A stretch of 64,000 bases of DNA from Aureibacter tunicatorum (GTDB taxonomy: Bacteria; Bacteroidota; Bacteroidia; Cytophagales; Cyclobacteriaceae): assembly GCF_036492635.1 (NCBI RefSeq), contig NZ_AP025305.1, forward strand, positions 3,348,001-3,412,000. The letters run 5' to 3'. The position numbers and the translations under genes are program-made. The notes below the pieces were generated by a model. The model was not told the DNA's origin, made no database searches, and was given only the letters and a program-made list of their open reading frames with translations. Positions 9,587 through 18,686 of the stretch are shown here, one piece after another. Position 1 is the first letter of the stretch; the number at the start of each line of letters is the position of its first letter.

Positions 9587-10345
9587 ATGCTAGCTAAATA
9601 CATAATTTTAATCGCCGGCGGATTTATAGCCGGCATAGTCAATACTGTCGCTGGAAGCGGATCGGTTTTTTCGCTTTCAGCTTTGATATTTTTTGGTTTG
9701 CCTCCTTCCGTTGCCAATGCCACCAACAGAGTCGGCGTTGTGTTTCAAAACCTCTTTGGCTTGGGGACTTACGCTAAGCAAGGCGAATTCAAATTCAAAA
9801 ATTTAGACCCCAAACTTCTTATCGCCTCAGTAATTGGGGCTTTAACCGGTAGCTATAATGCCGTAAAAATACCTGATGATCAACTAAAACCCGTTCTAGC
9901 AGGAGTAATGATATTCATGCTCATCATTACTCTCCTCAATCCCAAGAAACTTATGGACAGAAGCATGTCCAAGAATTCATCAAAAGGCAAATCATTGCTA
10001 AAATATGCCGTATTCTTCGCTGTCGGTTTTTATGGTTCTTTCTTGCAAGTAGGAATAGGCGTTCTACTTTTATTATCGCTGCATGCATTCACAGATCTTA
10101 ACTTCAAACACGCCAATATTATAAAGCTTGTTTTTGCCTTCATATTTGTCATTCCCGCTTTGGCAATGATGAGCATAAATGGTCTTGTGGATTGGAAACT
10201 AGGAATCATCATGTCAACAGGGCAATCCATAGGTGCTTATGTTGGCGCTAACTTCATATCAAAAACTCCAAGCGCCGAAAAAATAATCAAATGGAGCTTA
10301 GTGCTTGTTTTAAGCCTTGTGCTCTTAAAAATCATCTTCTTTTAA
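9587..10345 (+). CDS. TauE/SafE family sulfite-exporter-like permease
   Basis: A 252-residue polytopic membrane protein with the family hallmark near its start (GGFIAGIVNTVAGSGSVFSL), repeated more loosely in the second half (GFYGSFLQVGIGVLLLLSL). TauE/SafE proteins move anions such as sulfite, sulfoacetate or other organic acids across the inner membrane; the substrate cannot be read from sequence. It probably shares a transcript with the DUF4105 gene. Confidence 0.88.
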   Translation: MLAKYIILIAGGFIAGIVNTVAGSGSVFSLSALIFFGLPPSVANATNRVGVVFQNLFGLGTYAKQGEFKFKNLDPKLLIASVIGALTGSYNAVKIPDDQLKPVLAGVMIFMLIITLLNPKKLMDRSMSKNSSKGKSLLKYAVFFAVGFYGSFLQVGIGVLLLLSLHAFTDLNFKHANIIKLVFAFIFVIPALAMMSINGLVDWKLGIIMSTGQSIGAYVGANFISKTPSAEKIIKWSLVLVLSLVLLKIIFF

Positions 10346-10347
10346 AC

Positions 10348-10377
10348 CAAAAAAGCCATCCTTTGCAGAATGGCTCT
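10348..10377 (-). terminator. terminator of sucD
   Basis: A 6-bp stem (AGCCAT/ATGGCT) with a 10-nt loop is followed on the minus strand by six T, just past the sucD stop. It may also slow plus-strand transcripts from the permease gene. Confidence 0.65.
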
Positions 10378-10400
10378 TAAATATTCTTAATGAAGCTTTA

Positions 10401-11285
10401 TTATTTAGCCTCAAGTGTTTTCAAAGCTTCAACAACTGTTGCGCCCAAGTCAGCAGGAGATTCAACCACGTGAATGCCGCAATCTCTCATGATCGCCATC
10501 TTAGCAGCTGCAGTGTCATCAGAACCACCAATGATAGCACCAGCATGTCCCATACGACGTCCCGGAGGCGCTGTTTGTCCAGCGATAAAACCTACAACAG
10601 GCTTAGTACCGAATTCCTTAACATATCTTGCAGCTTCAGCTTCCATTCCGCCACCAATCTCACCGATCATCACGATAGCGTCAGTTTCAGGATCTTCCAT
10701 CAAAAGTTGAACAGCTTCTTTAGTTGTCGTTCCAATGATTGGATCTCCTCCGATACCGATACAAGTAGACTGGCCAAGACCAGCTTTAGTGATTTGATCC
10801 ACAGCTTCGTAAGTCAATGTTCCAGAACGAGAAACGATACCAATACGACCTGGGTTGTGAATGAAAGCCGGCATGATACCTACTTTTGCTTCACCTGGAG
10901 TAATCACACCTGGACAGTTCGGACCAATAAGACGAACATCCTTGCCTTGAAGATACTCTTTAGCAGCGATCATATCTTTTGTTGGGATTCCCTCAGTGAT
11001 GCAAATAACCACTTTAATTCCCGCGTCAGCAGCTTCCATGATTGCATCCGCAGCAAATGCAGGCGGAACGAAAATCACAGACACATCAGCACCAGCTTGC
11101 TCCACAGCTTCAGCTACTGTGTTGAATACTGGCTTATCCAAATGCTTTTGTCCACCTTTTCCTGGAGTAACACCACCTACTACGTTTGTACCGTAATCGA
11201 TCATTTGTCCAGCATGGAAAGTTCCTTCAGAACCCGTAAAGCCTTGAACAATAACTTTAGAGTTTTTATTAACTAATACGCTCAT
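10401..11285 (-). CDS. sucD: succinyl-CoA synthetase subunit alpha
   Basis: The 294-residue protein has the usual length and full set of motifs of the alpha subunit. These are an N-terminal CoA-binding Rossmann domain ([19 protein letters not shown]), then [12 protein letters not shown], and the active-site GHAGAIIGG in which His247 should be the phosphorylated residue. With SucB/SucC-type beta subunits it interconverts succinyl-CoA and succinate with formation of a nucleoside triphosphate in the TCA cycle. No sucC lies nearby; separate sites for the two subunits are common in Bacteroidota. It has its own terminator. Confidence 0.96.
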   Translation of the reverse strand: MSVLVNKNSKVIVQGFTGSEGTFHAGQMIDYGTNVVGGVTPGKGGQKHLDKPVFNTVAEAVEQAGADVSVIFVPPAFAADAIMEAADAGIKVVICITEGIPTKDMIAAKEYLQGKDVRLIGPNCPGVITPGEAKVGIMPAFIHNPGRIGIVSRSGTLTYEAVDQITKAGLGQSTCIGIGGDPIIGTTTKEAVQLLMEDPETDAIVMIGEIGGGMEAEAARYVKEFGTKPVVGFIAGQTAPPGRRMGHAGAIIGGSDDTAAAKMAIMRDCGIHVVESPADLGATVVEALKTLEAK

Positions 11286-11345
11286 CCTATTTGATTTTTT
11301 TACACAAAAATAGGACTATGAACGGCTTTTGCAATAGCAATATCA

Positions 11346-11382
11346 AAGAATCCTGTTTTTTTTTTTTAAGGCTTGGATTCTT
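11346..11382. repeat. inverted repeat with poly-T loop upstream of sucD
   Basis: AAGAATCC at 11346-11353 pairs with GGATTCTT at 11375-11382 around a loop that includes twelve T in a row. It lies between the porin stop and sucD start on the minus strand. There is no T run after the stem on that strand, so it is not a standard terminator. Confidence 0.4.
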
Positions 11383-11435
11383 GGTAATAATAGGTTTTTC
11401 TATTGTATTATTAGTATTGAAATTTTAGCAAATTT

Positions 11436-12848
11436 CTACAAAACAAATTGCAGTTGAAAAATAAACTGTCCTTTATGCTCAGTGACTATCGCCGACTTGG
11501 TAGGCAATTCAGCATCCAAATCTTGAACTTCAAACAAAGGTCTTAACGTATATTGAGCTGTCATCTTGATCTTTTGTTTGTAAAACAAATAATTCACGCC
11601 AATATCGTACATAGTCCCCAAATCATTGAGCCCTTCAAAATTCTGCAATGTAAAAGCGGCAAAGGGCTGCAACTTCCCAAGCCAACCATTGATATTGTCA
11701 GGGAGCTTGTATGCGGCGGAAGTATACCATACATCTCCTGTTCCGATCACATAATACCTGTGTCCACTGCCCTGAGGATACAGATTGCCCGCTTCACTAT
11801 CCTGCCCGCCATCAACAGGAATAATCCCCGCTGATCTCAAATAATTTGGTCCAAAATCATAATGATACCATACAGAGTACACATCCAAAGCGGCTCCTCC
11901 TTTCAAAGGCTCGGACAAGAATAAGTCCACTCCCAAAAACACCTGATCATGGTATTTCAACTCTTTATTGTCGTCAAAAGAGGCCATTGACCTCGGATGA
12001 AAGGTAAATCCAGCTCCTAAGTTCAGCACCCTTTTCGATCCAATATAAGACATGGGAAAAAACGACGAAGTAGATTTAACGACATCCTGAAACTGCCAGA
12101 AAAAATAACCATTTCCTGAGAAGGTATTATTTTGAATCTCGGTAGACAAATTCGACACACGATCATCCACCGGCAAATCCTCCAACTCATCGCGCGTTCT
12201 CGCCAAACTATAAACATAAGGCTTATTCAAAGCCATACGGTAGCCTAGTCGCCCAATCGTACCAATCGCGAAAATACCCAACTGTCTACCAAAATCATCT
12301 TCTCTGTTAATCATCGGAAAATTGACCAACGGGTTATCCAATGTCATATAAGAAAAACTACTCGTGCTTGACATTCTTGAAATGCCATTGAAATAATGCT
12401 TACCTGCTCCTATGTATAATTTATCATCCCAAACCCTGAACATGGTCCAGAAGTCATGTATAAACATCTGATAATGGGGATCTGTATTGAACGCCTGATT
12501 ATTAGTCCCTAACTGAGTGTAAAAAAACACATTGTTCTTCAAGTTCACAGATGCATTGAATCGCATCCTTCTCATGCTTAAGTCAAAAAATTGGCTGACT
12601 TGATCGCCATTTTCATTCAATGTCCCGGGATTATTTTCCAAATACCTCGCCCAAAACTGCAATGCGAGACCGAACTTCACTGAAGATTGCTTTTCCTTGT
12701 CCAAGAATACTTTCACTCCCTTATCCAAAAAGGAATAATCTGTCTTTTGAGTTGCGCTTTTCTTATCCAAACTCTCGGACCCGTCAGCCAATGCCATCAA
12801 TGGAATTGATAATAACATTGCTAACAACGAAAAGTATTTTTTAACCAT
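11436..12848 (-). CDS. outer-membrane porin, OprO/OprP-like beta-barrel
   Basis: The 470-residue protein has a signal peptide (cleavage after ALA near residue 21). After it come alternating amphipathic strands and aromatic residues typical of a beta-barrel, for example RRMRFNASVNLKNNVFFYTQ. It ends in strand-like FQLQFVL. The RRMRF...FFYTQ pattern recalls phosphate-selective porins and related Bacteroidota porins. Substrate is not known. It sits upstream of sucD on the same strand, 150 bases away. Confidence 0.7.
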   Translation of the reverse strand: MVKKYFSLLAMLLSIPLMALADGSESLDKKSATQKTDYSFLDKGVKVFLDKEKQSSVKFGLALQFWARYLENNPGTLNENGDQVSQFFDLSMRRMRFNASVNLKNNVFFYTQLGTNNQAFNTDPHYQMFIHDFWTMFRVWDDKLYIGAGKHYFNGISRMSSTSSFSYMTLDNPLVNFPMINREDDFGRQLGIFAIGTIGRLGYRMALNKPYVYSLARTRDELEDLPVDDRVSNLSTEIQNNTFSGNGYFFWQFQDVVKSTSSFFPMSYIGSKRVLNLGAGFTFHPRSMASFDDNKELKYHDQVFLGVDLFLSEPLKGGAALDVYSVWYHYDFGPNYLRSAGIIPVDGGQDSEAGNLYPQGSGHRYYVIGTGDVWYTSAAYKLPDNINGWLGKLQPFAAFTLQNFEGLNDLGTMYDIGVNYLFYKQKIKMTAQYTLRPLFEVQDLDAELPTKSAIVTEHKGQFIFQLQFVL

Positions 12849-13110
12849 TTAGCTTATTTATTTAAAAAAAATATCGTTTTTCACCTGAATAAATTCAACA
12901 GCAAGATTTATGCTCAAGCTCTGGATCATTCTTGATGCAAATTTTTATTCAATTATAACCGCAAAATTAGCTTTAGTCCCTCTTGGAATACTCTATTTTG
13001 TTTCAGAAGATTTGGTGATATTAGTCATAAAAAGTATCATCAAATATCACTATTGAAAAAAATTGTATTTATAATCAAAATTATACATAAATTAGTTTTA
13101 GTCAAAAATC

Positions 13111-13341
13111 ATGAAAAAATATACGAAAAGCCAACTCGCACTAAGAAATGGTCAAGATAAACCAGAAATATGGTGCGCATATCAATCAATAATCTATGAT
13201 GTTACCAATTCAAGACTATGGAAAAATGGCAAACACTATGAGCATTGGGCAGGGCAAGACTTGACAGAGGAATTAAAAGACGCTCCACATACTGAAAAAG
13301 TTTTCGAAAAATTCGAAAAAGTAGGCATGCTTTCCTCCTGA
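13111..13341 (+). CDS. cytochrome b5-like heme/steroid-binding domain protein
   Basis: A stand-alone 76-residue domain with the short bacterial cytochrome b5 pattern: opening YTKSQLALRNGQD, then IIYDVTNSRLWKNGKHYEHW and AGQDLTEELKDAPHTEKVF. One histidine in the GKHYEHW region and one in DAPHTE are candidates for heme ligands. The eukaryotic HPGG signature is absent, as is usual for this short class. It has no signal peptide or anchor, so it is probably cytoplasmic. It converges on recO with only four bases between the stop codons. Confidence 0.85.
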   Translation: MKKYTKSQLALRNGQDKPEIWCAYQSIIYDVTNSRLWKNGKHYEHWAGQDLTEELKDAPHTEKVFEKFEKVGMLSS

Positions 13342-13345
13342 CCGA

Positions 13346-14032
13346 CTAATGAAACACTTCTTTCAGCACATGTATTGATTTCAAATTGGAAATATTATCG
13401 TAATGATATTGATAATACTTCAATAACAAATCGAACAGTGAACTTCGGATGCCGTTGCTAATTCGGCATTCCCCTCCCAGCTCCATGTCAAGAAACGATT
13501 TCAAAGCTTCTTTCTCTTCTTGCGAAACCAGAACAGGGAAATGGCTTTCTACCAATCTTGAGAATTCCTCAGCCGTTTCAAAAGCAATGCCTAACCGGCT
13601 AGACAATTTCACCATAAACTGCAAATGAAAATTGTCTTTGCCTGTTTCCAAGTTATCGAACAGTTCCATGCTCGCTTCCAAATAATTATATAGCGGAGGA
13701 TTGCTCTCTTCGTGAAAGAGCACTTTAGCGCAAAACTCTGTCAAAAAGATCGTAATCGCGCTTTTATGGACATCATAAGGAATCGAGAAAAATGGCTTGC
13801 CTATATGCAGTTCGGAGATTCTATTGATATCCGCATTGGGTTTGTGATAAACTTGCATATCCAGCAATGTAAATGGCTGAAACATTGCCATTTTGCCTTT
13901 AGCTTTGGAAGATCTCACTCCATTGACGATATAGGATTGTGTTCCAAACTTTTCAGTGAACAACTTCACGATTATCGACGTTTCCTTGAATTTGACAAAG
14001 TTAAGAACAATCCCTTTCGTATGATGCACCAT
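13346..14032 (-). CDS. recO: DNA repair protein RecO
   Basis: The 228-residue protein starts with the RecO OB-fold pattern (TKGIVLNFVKFKETSIIVKLFTEKFG, of which the first 20 residues are diagnostic). Next comes the alpha-helical domain with LTEFCAKVLFHEE. RecO anneals single strands and loads RecA with RecR in gap repair. The four-cysteine zinc finger of some RecO proteins is missing, as is normal in Bacteroidota. It is the last gene of a tdk-porZ-recO run with 14-15 base gaps. Confidence 0.93.
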   Translation of the reverse strand: MVHHTKGIVLNFVKFKETSIIVKLFTEKFGTQSYIVNGVRSSKAKGKMAMFQPFTLLDMQVYHKPNADINRISELHIGKPFFSIPYDVHKSAITIFLTEFCAKVLFHEESNPPLYNYLEASMELFDNLETGKDNFHLQFMVKLSSRLGIAFETAEEFSRLVESHFPVLVSQEEKEALKSFLDMELGGECRISNGIRSSLFDLLLKYYQYHYDNISNLKSIHVLKEVFH

Positions 14033-14046
14033 ACTCCTCGAATAAG

Positions 14047-16341
14047 TTAATTGATTACGATAAGCTTATCTACTGTCGTTTCCTTGCCTTCAAAATCGGA
14101 CACATAAACTACATAAACTCCTGAAACGACTTTGTTTCCACTATCATCGGTCAAATCCCACTGAATCGTGCCTCCATTAGCCTCGCCCTCAAACACCAAC
14201 TTGCCTGAAGCAGTGGCAATCTTGACAGTGGCGTCCTCCACCAAATTAGATATAGTCACAGGACCCGCAAATGAACTAGTCTCCACTGGGTTGGGATAAA
14301 TCTTCAATCTCGAAGCTTGGCTTTTGGACCCTCTGGTTGCATCCGTTCTCACTGACACCAAGCCAGCGCTTGTGTAAACAAACATCTCCCCCGTCTCATG
14401 GTTCATCTCCAAATTCAACACAATATTTGAAAGCAAAGGAGAATTATCCGTTGTAAATTTCTGAATCAACGCATCCGCATTATCATTAAAAAGCCATAAG
14501 CCATCATTCTTGCCAACCCACTTTCGATTTCCTCCATCAATAGCAATTGTATTAACTAGCTCATTATTAAATAAATATTTCCCTTCATGAATTGGCCGTT
14601 CATAAAAAACACCCCCATCCAAAGCAGAATAATAATTCGGGAAATAGCCAATTCCATTGCTGCTTACAATCCAAGGAATTCCTTCCCTGTCAATCACTAA
14701 TTTATTGATGCCATTTGTCGGCATATCAGGCACTGTAGCACCGCTTAAATAAATCGATCTTGCTTCTTCCTCATTAAACACGATAATTCCTCCACCTTTC
14801 TGTCTTGAAATCTGAAGCCATTTATCTCCATTAAAGGACATTTTTAAATCAACAGCATATTTACCCAAAGAATTATTTGTGGAGAATGCCTGCCAAGCAG
14901 ACTCATAAGGATCATATAAATGCAATGTTTGATCATTGCCATAATTCACAGCCCACAATCTACCAGCATAATCCTCTTCAATACACGATATATTAGTATT
15001 TCCATAAGAGTCCGTTTGAAATAAAGCTCCATTTGTTCCAGCATTAATCAAATCATATGAAAGATTTTCCTTATCAAAAAACAATACTCCATTGCTAAAC
15101 GAAGCCAAAACCTCTGTATTCATTGTCGTGCTATATAACACATCTGTCAAATCTGTTATATAATCACTCTCAAAGGAAGGAATATTCTCTTGATTGTAAT
15201 TCATCCATTCTCCTTTTGAAAACATCGATAGATTCGGCTTGTTGCCTTTGGGCACATCTTGGAAAATTTCGCCATTCACTATATAAATTTTATTCTCATG
15301 ATAGCCAAACCCTGTCACATTATCCACAAGCGGGCCTGATGGGTAATAATGTTTGGATTTCCCTTCCACATTTGTCACTAGACCATTTAGATCATCAGCA
15401 ACCCAAAAAACATTTCCTTCAAACCACAACTCATTAGGCGACTGTACCAATTCATCGTTAAAAGCTTGTAATTGGCCATTATCGCTTACTTCCCAAGCCT
15501 TGTCTTCTTCGATCATTGTCAGCTTCCCATCATTGGATATCAATGATGAAATTTCAGCATCTACTGTTGTGTAAACTATTTCTGATTGATTTCCATCAAA
15601 AGAGCTCAAGTGATTAACACTTGCAACATAAATCTTATTTTGGTGAAAAGCCATATGCCTTTGAACTCCTCTCAACGAGATATGGTCTTCACCTAGCCTG
15701 CTCCAACTTTCAAAATCTTTCAAGTTAACGTTATCTGAGATTTCTCCGGCAATCACCCCATCCTCAGTCGCGGCATACAATATTCCATTCCAAATTTGAA
15801 GTGAATTAACTCTTAATAAATCACCTTGATCTGACAAGTTTGTGTAAGTGTCTTTCAACAAACCTTGTTCACAATCAATGACTACTATGCCGAAATCCGC
15901 TGACAGATATGCGATGCCTTGATCAAAAATCACATGGTGAATCTTCTTTGAATCAAATAGAGTCGAATTCATCAAATCCGGCATATTCGTGATTCTATTA
16001 TCACGAATCAAATCAATATTCCCATTGGCATAGGCAATCAACAAAAATTCAGAATGACTATCATAAGCCAAAGCTGATATTCCGGCATCAGAGAGGCCTT
16101 CATTTTTTCCTATCTTTTGAAGATAAAGATCTTCTTTGCCGATTCTGAATAATCCATTCTGAGACGCGCAATACACATCCTCGGGAGTAAGAGCAATTCT
16201 TTTGGCTTCATGATATGAAAAGTGAGTTCTCCAAGCTCCAGCCGGTATTTCACCTTCTTGAGCCCAAAGTGCTTCATTCATTCCAAATACAAAACCGAAA
16301 ACAAATAGTATCGCTGCTTGCCAACTTTTTTTGATCATCAT
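14047..16341 (-). CDS. porZ: PorZ-like type IX secretion protein (two beta-propellers plus C-terminal sorting domain)
   Basis: The 764-residue protein has a signal peptide to about residue 27. Next come repeated propeller blades with two-component-regulator-propeller-like strands over about 30-660. A type A C-terminal domain of about 85 residues begins KIYPNPVETSS and ends in TVDKLIVIN. Length and order match PorZ of Porphyromonas gingivalis, which works with the PorU sortase at the cell surface in type IX secretion and binds anionic LPS. Gene order next to recO is also usual for porZ in Bacteroidota. The alternative is an unrelated propeller protein that is itself a T9SS cargo. Confidence 0.82.
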   Translation of the reverse strand: MMIKKSWQAAILFVFGFVFGMNEALWAQEGEIPAGAWRTHFSYHEAKRIALTPEDVYCASQNGLFRIGKEDLYLQKIGKNEGLSDAGISALAYDSHSEFLLIAYANGNIDLIRDNRITNMPDLMNSTLFDSKKIHHVIFDQGIAYLSADFGIVVIDCEQGLLKDTYTNLSDQGDLLRVNSLQIWNGILYAATEDGVIAGEISDNVNLKDFESWSRLGEDHISLRGVQRHMAFHQNKIYVASVNHLSSFDGNQSEIVYTTVDAEISSLISNDGKLTMIEEDKAWEVSDNGQLQAFNDELVQSPNELWFEGNVFWVADDLNGLVTNVEGKSKHYYPSGPLVDNVTGFGYHENKIYIVNGEIFQDVPKGNKPNLSMFSKGEWMNYNQENIPSFESDYITDLTDVLYSTTMNTEVLASFSNGVLFFDKENLSYDLINAGTNGALFQTDSYGNTNISCIEEDYAGRLWAVNYGNDQTLHLYDPYESAWQAFSTNNSLGKYAVDLKMSFNGDKWLQISRQKGGGIIVFNEEEARSIYLSGATVPDMPTNGINKLVIDREGIPWIVSSNGIGYFPNYYSALDGGVFYERPIHEGKYLFNNELVNTIAIDGGNRKWVGKNDGLWLFNDNADALIQKFTTDNSPLLSNIVLNLEMNHETGEMFVYTSAGLVSVRTDATRGSKSQASRLKIYPNPVETSSFAGPVTISNLVEDATVKIATASGKLVFEGEANGGTIQWDLTDDSGNKVVSGVYVVYVSDFEGKETTVDKLIVIN

Positions 16342-16356
16342 GATTGGTTTAGGTAT

Positions 16357-16965
16357 TTATTCCTTTTTCTCTTTTGATTTCATTCCATCATTAAAACATG
16401 TTCTGCACCTAGCTTCATAAGAATCAGTCTCACCCAACAACACTTTTTCATCTGATGCCACAGATCTATATGAAAAGTTCGCTACCCCTCCGCATTGCAT
16501 GCAAACCGCGTGAACCTTAGTCACAAATTCCGCCATAGCCATCAATTGAGGCATTGGTCCAAAGGGTCTTCCCTTGAAGTCCATATCCAAGCCGGCCAAA
16601 ATCACTCTTTTGCCACTTCGAGCCAACTTCTCAACAACATCCACAATACCGTCGTCAAAAAATTGAGCTTCGTCTATGCCTACTACGTCGCTATCCAAAG
16701 CCAACAATAATATATCACCCGCGAAATCCACTGGGGTGGAACGAATCGCATTATTATTGTGCGAAACGATATTTTCCTCATGATATCTTTTATCAATACC
16801 CGGCTTGAAAATCTCCACATGCTGTTTCGCCAACTTCGCCCTCTTCAATCTTCTGATCAACTCTTCTGTCTTACCTGAAAACATCGACCCGCAAATCACT
16901 TCTATCCAACCATTTATAGGCTTTTTCTCCTCTGTAGCGCCATTGAGATTCGGTTCTATAAACAT
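16357..16965 (-). CDS. tdk: thymidine kinase
   Basis: A 202-residue type II thymidine kinase. The P-loop GSMFSGKT is at residues 26-33, the GIDEAQFF loop follows, and the lasso domain has paired cysteines (CMQCG and CRTCF) that should bind structural zinc. It phosphorylates thymidine to dTMP in nucleotide salvage. It starts a probable operon with porZ and recO (15-base gap). Confidence 0.96.
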   Translation of the reverse strand: MFIEPNLNGATEEKKPINGWIEVICGSMFSGKTEELIRRLKRAKLAKQHVEIFKPGIDKRYHEENIVSHNNNAIRSTPVDFAGDILLLALDSDVVGIDEAQFFDDGIVDVVEKLARSGKRVILAGLDMDFKGRPFGPMPQLMAMAEFVTKVHAVCMQCGGVANFSYRSVASDEKVLLGETDSYEARCRTCFNDGMKSKEKKE

Positions 16966-17089
16966 ATCCTTGGGAATATATAAAATTCTTTAATGAAACA
17001 AAATAATTAAAACAATACAATTTCTTTTTCCTCAGAAAAATGAATTCGCAAGATAGCAGATTTTTTTCAAATCGATAATCGCTATCGAA

Positions 17090-17419
17090 TCATTCCTCGT
17101 AAACTAAATGTTTCATTTGAGTATCTCTCGGCACGGATATCACTAGATTACCATCATTTTCAAAATGGCATGAGCAGGCCAATCGCTGGGAATCAATCAG
17201 CAAGCCCCTGCTCAAGCATTTTATTTCAAAATCCGTAGGGGGATTCAAAAGCTCTTTTCCTTCCAAAACATTCATTTTGCAACTAGTGCATTTACCCTTT
17301 CCTCCACATGAATGCAACCAATCAATAAAATTTTCATGAATAATCCTCAAAATTTTCATATCTTTTCGGTTCGTATTAATTTTACGTTTTTTCAGATTTT
17401 GGATAACGATTTGCGACAT
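17090..17419 (-). CDS. 2Fe-2S ferredoxin
   Basis: The 109-residue protein carries a plant-type iron-sulfur motif: CGGKGKCTSC (three cysteines spaced C-x5-C-x2-C) and a fourth cysteine in LACSCHF. It is a small electron carrier of the cytoplasm with unknown partners. It is divergent from the hypothetical gene at 17453 with only 33 bases between start codons, so the promoters must overlap the coding ends or be very compact. Confidence 0.9.
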   Translation of the reverse strand: MSQIVIQNLKKRKINTNRKDMKILRIIHENFIDWLHSCGGKGKCTSCKMNVLEGKELLNPPTDFEIKCLSRGLLIDSQRLACSCHFENDGNLVISVPRDTQMKHLVYEE

Positions 17420-17452
17420 TGTAAATTGGACAAAGGAATTTAGAACAATTTT

Positions 17453-18616
17453 ATGGAAACGAAAGTTAACTTATCCGCTATAGAGGAATATAGCGAAATA
17501 TTTGCAGAAAAAATATCCGAAGACTTTTTTTCGCAGGCGAGTTATATCAAAGGAGAAGATATACTCAAATTAACAGGCATCAAGCAAATTAACATTTTTG
17601 TGGTAAAAGCGCTTTTTGATCAATGGCAAAAAGAAATTGAAAATCAAAAAAGCCCTTACTTCGACTATGAAAACGAGCAAGTGCGCGAAGCTCTTGGTGA
17701 TTACATGAATGTAGTGTCAAGGCATATCAAAATGAAGAAGGACTCTTTCAAGCCTTTATTGAAAACTGCTGTTTTCGATACTATCAGATTGATCTTCTCT
17801 CCTTTTGAATACCTGACAACAGTCACTTTGCCAACAGAAAGCCCTAGCAAAGTATTCACGCTTGACGACTTGAAGACTGCTAAAAAATACACTAAGATTT
17901 ATCCTGAAGTAATCGATAGCGTAATCAACAAAGCGTCGGAATACAATGACGCCACAATATCAGCTTTTGAAATCGGACAAATTCTTGAGCGCTCTTGCAA
18001 AGATGTATACAATTCGGACATCACTGTTGAATTTTTGGAAGAATTCTCGCAAACGATACCTCTAAGCCTGCAAACAATTTACGGTTATGAGAAGTCGTAC
18101 GACCAGCATGAATACGATAAGCAGGATTCAAATGCTACAAGCCAAAATATCAAAGAACCTGTTGTTACTACACCAGTAAATGATAATGAGCCTCATTTTG
18201 CTCAGCAACAGCAAGCAAACGGATCAGAATACACTGTTAATAACAATGAAGAAACTGCTATAGCTGAGCCAGTAAAACAACAACAGACGCAAGACGAAAC
18301 GAATACAGCAACAATCAACGACACTTGGGCAGGCGAGCAAAAATCCAAGACTTTAGCGGATATGCATACTGAACAACCTGTCACCAGCTTAAACAGCGTA
18401 ATCAATTTGAATCAAAAATTCAGATTCATCAACGAGCTATTCGAAGGCAATAACGAAATTTATTCTGAAGCAATTGACAAAATTGAGTCTTACAACGACT
18501 ATTCTTCTGTCATACAATTCATTAAAACAGAATATTTATTGAAATACAACTGGCAAATGGACAATGAAACTGTCATTGACTTCCTAAATCTTGTCAGCAA
18601 AAGATTCAACAAATAA
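17453..18616 (+). CDS. conserved hypothetical protein with Q/N-rich linker
   Basis: I do not recognise a named domain. The 387-residue product has no signal peptide or membrane segment. It has a helical N-terminal domain (about 1-210), a low-complexity linker rich in Q, N, E and T (about 220-310), and a helical C-terminal domain of about 70 residues beginning near INLNQKFRFINELF. Such three-part proteins occur in many Bacteroidota. The N-terminal mention of a HTH-like GEDILKLTGIKQIN stretch is only suggestive. Confidence 0.8.
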   Translation: METKVNLSAIEEYSEIFAEKISEDFFSQASYIKGEDILKLTGIKQINIFVVKALFDQWQKEIENQKSPYFDYENEQVREALGDYMNVVSRHIKMKKDSFKPLLKTAVFDTIRLIFSPFEYLTTVTLPTESPSKVFTLDDLKTAKKYTKIYPEVIDSVINKASEYNDATISAFEIGQILERSCKDVYNSDITVEFLEEFSQTIPLSLQTIYGYEKSYDQHEYDKQDSNATSQNIKEPVVTTPVNDNEPHFAQQQQANGSEYTVNNNEETAIAEPVKQQQTQDETNTATINDTWAGEQKSKTLADMHTEQPVTSLNSVINLNQKFRFINELFEGNNEIYSEAIDKIESYNDYSSVIQFIKTEYLLKYNWQMDNETVIDFLNLVSKRFNK

Positions 18617-18686
18617 GCGAAACAGCAAATAAGCTTTCATCCAAACATTGTCCAAAAATAAAAAGGTTCCCGTTTTTAGTCGCCTA

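Noticed and set aside
10470-11276. 268-codon plus-strand frame
   Set aside because: It is antisense to sucD, whose motifs and length are complete; the translation is Ser/Thr/Asn-rich noise.
11357-11368. run of about twelve T
   Set aside because: Not preceded by a stem on the plus strand and lies where no plus-strand transcript is expected; probably only a homopolymer inside the weak inverted repeat already listed.
17072-17088. TCGATA/TATCGA inverted repeat next to the ferredoxin stop
   Set aside because: Only 6 bp and A/T rich, with no T tract on the needed strand; likely chance.
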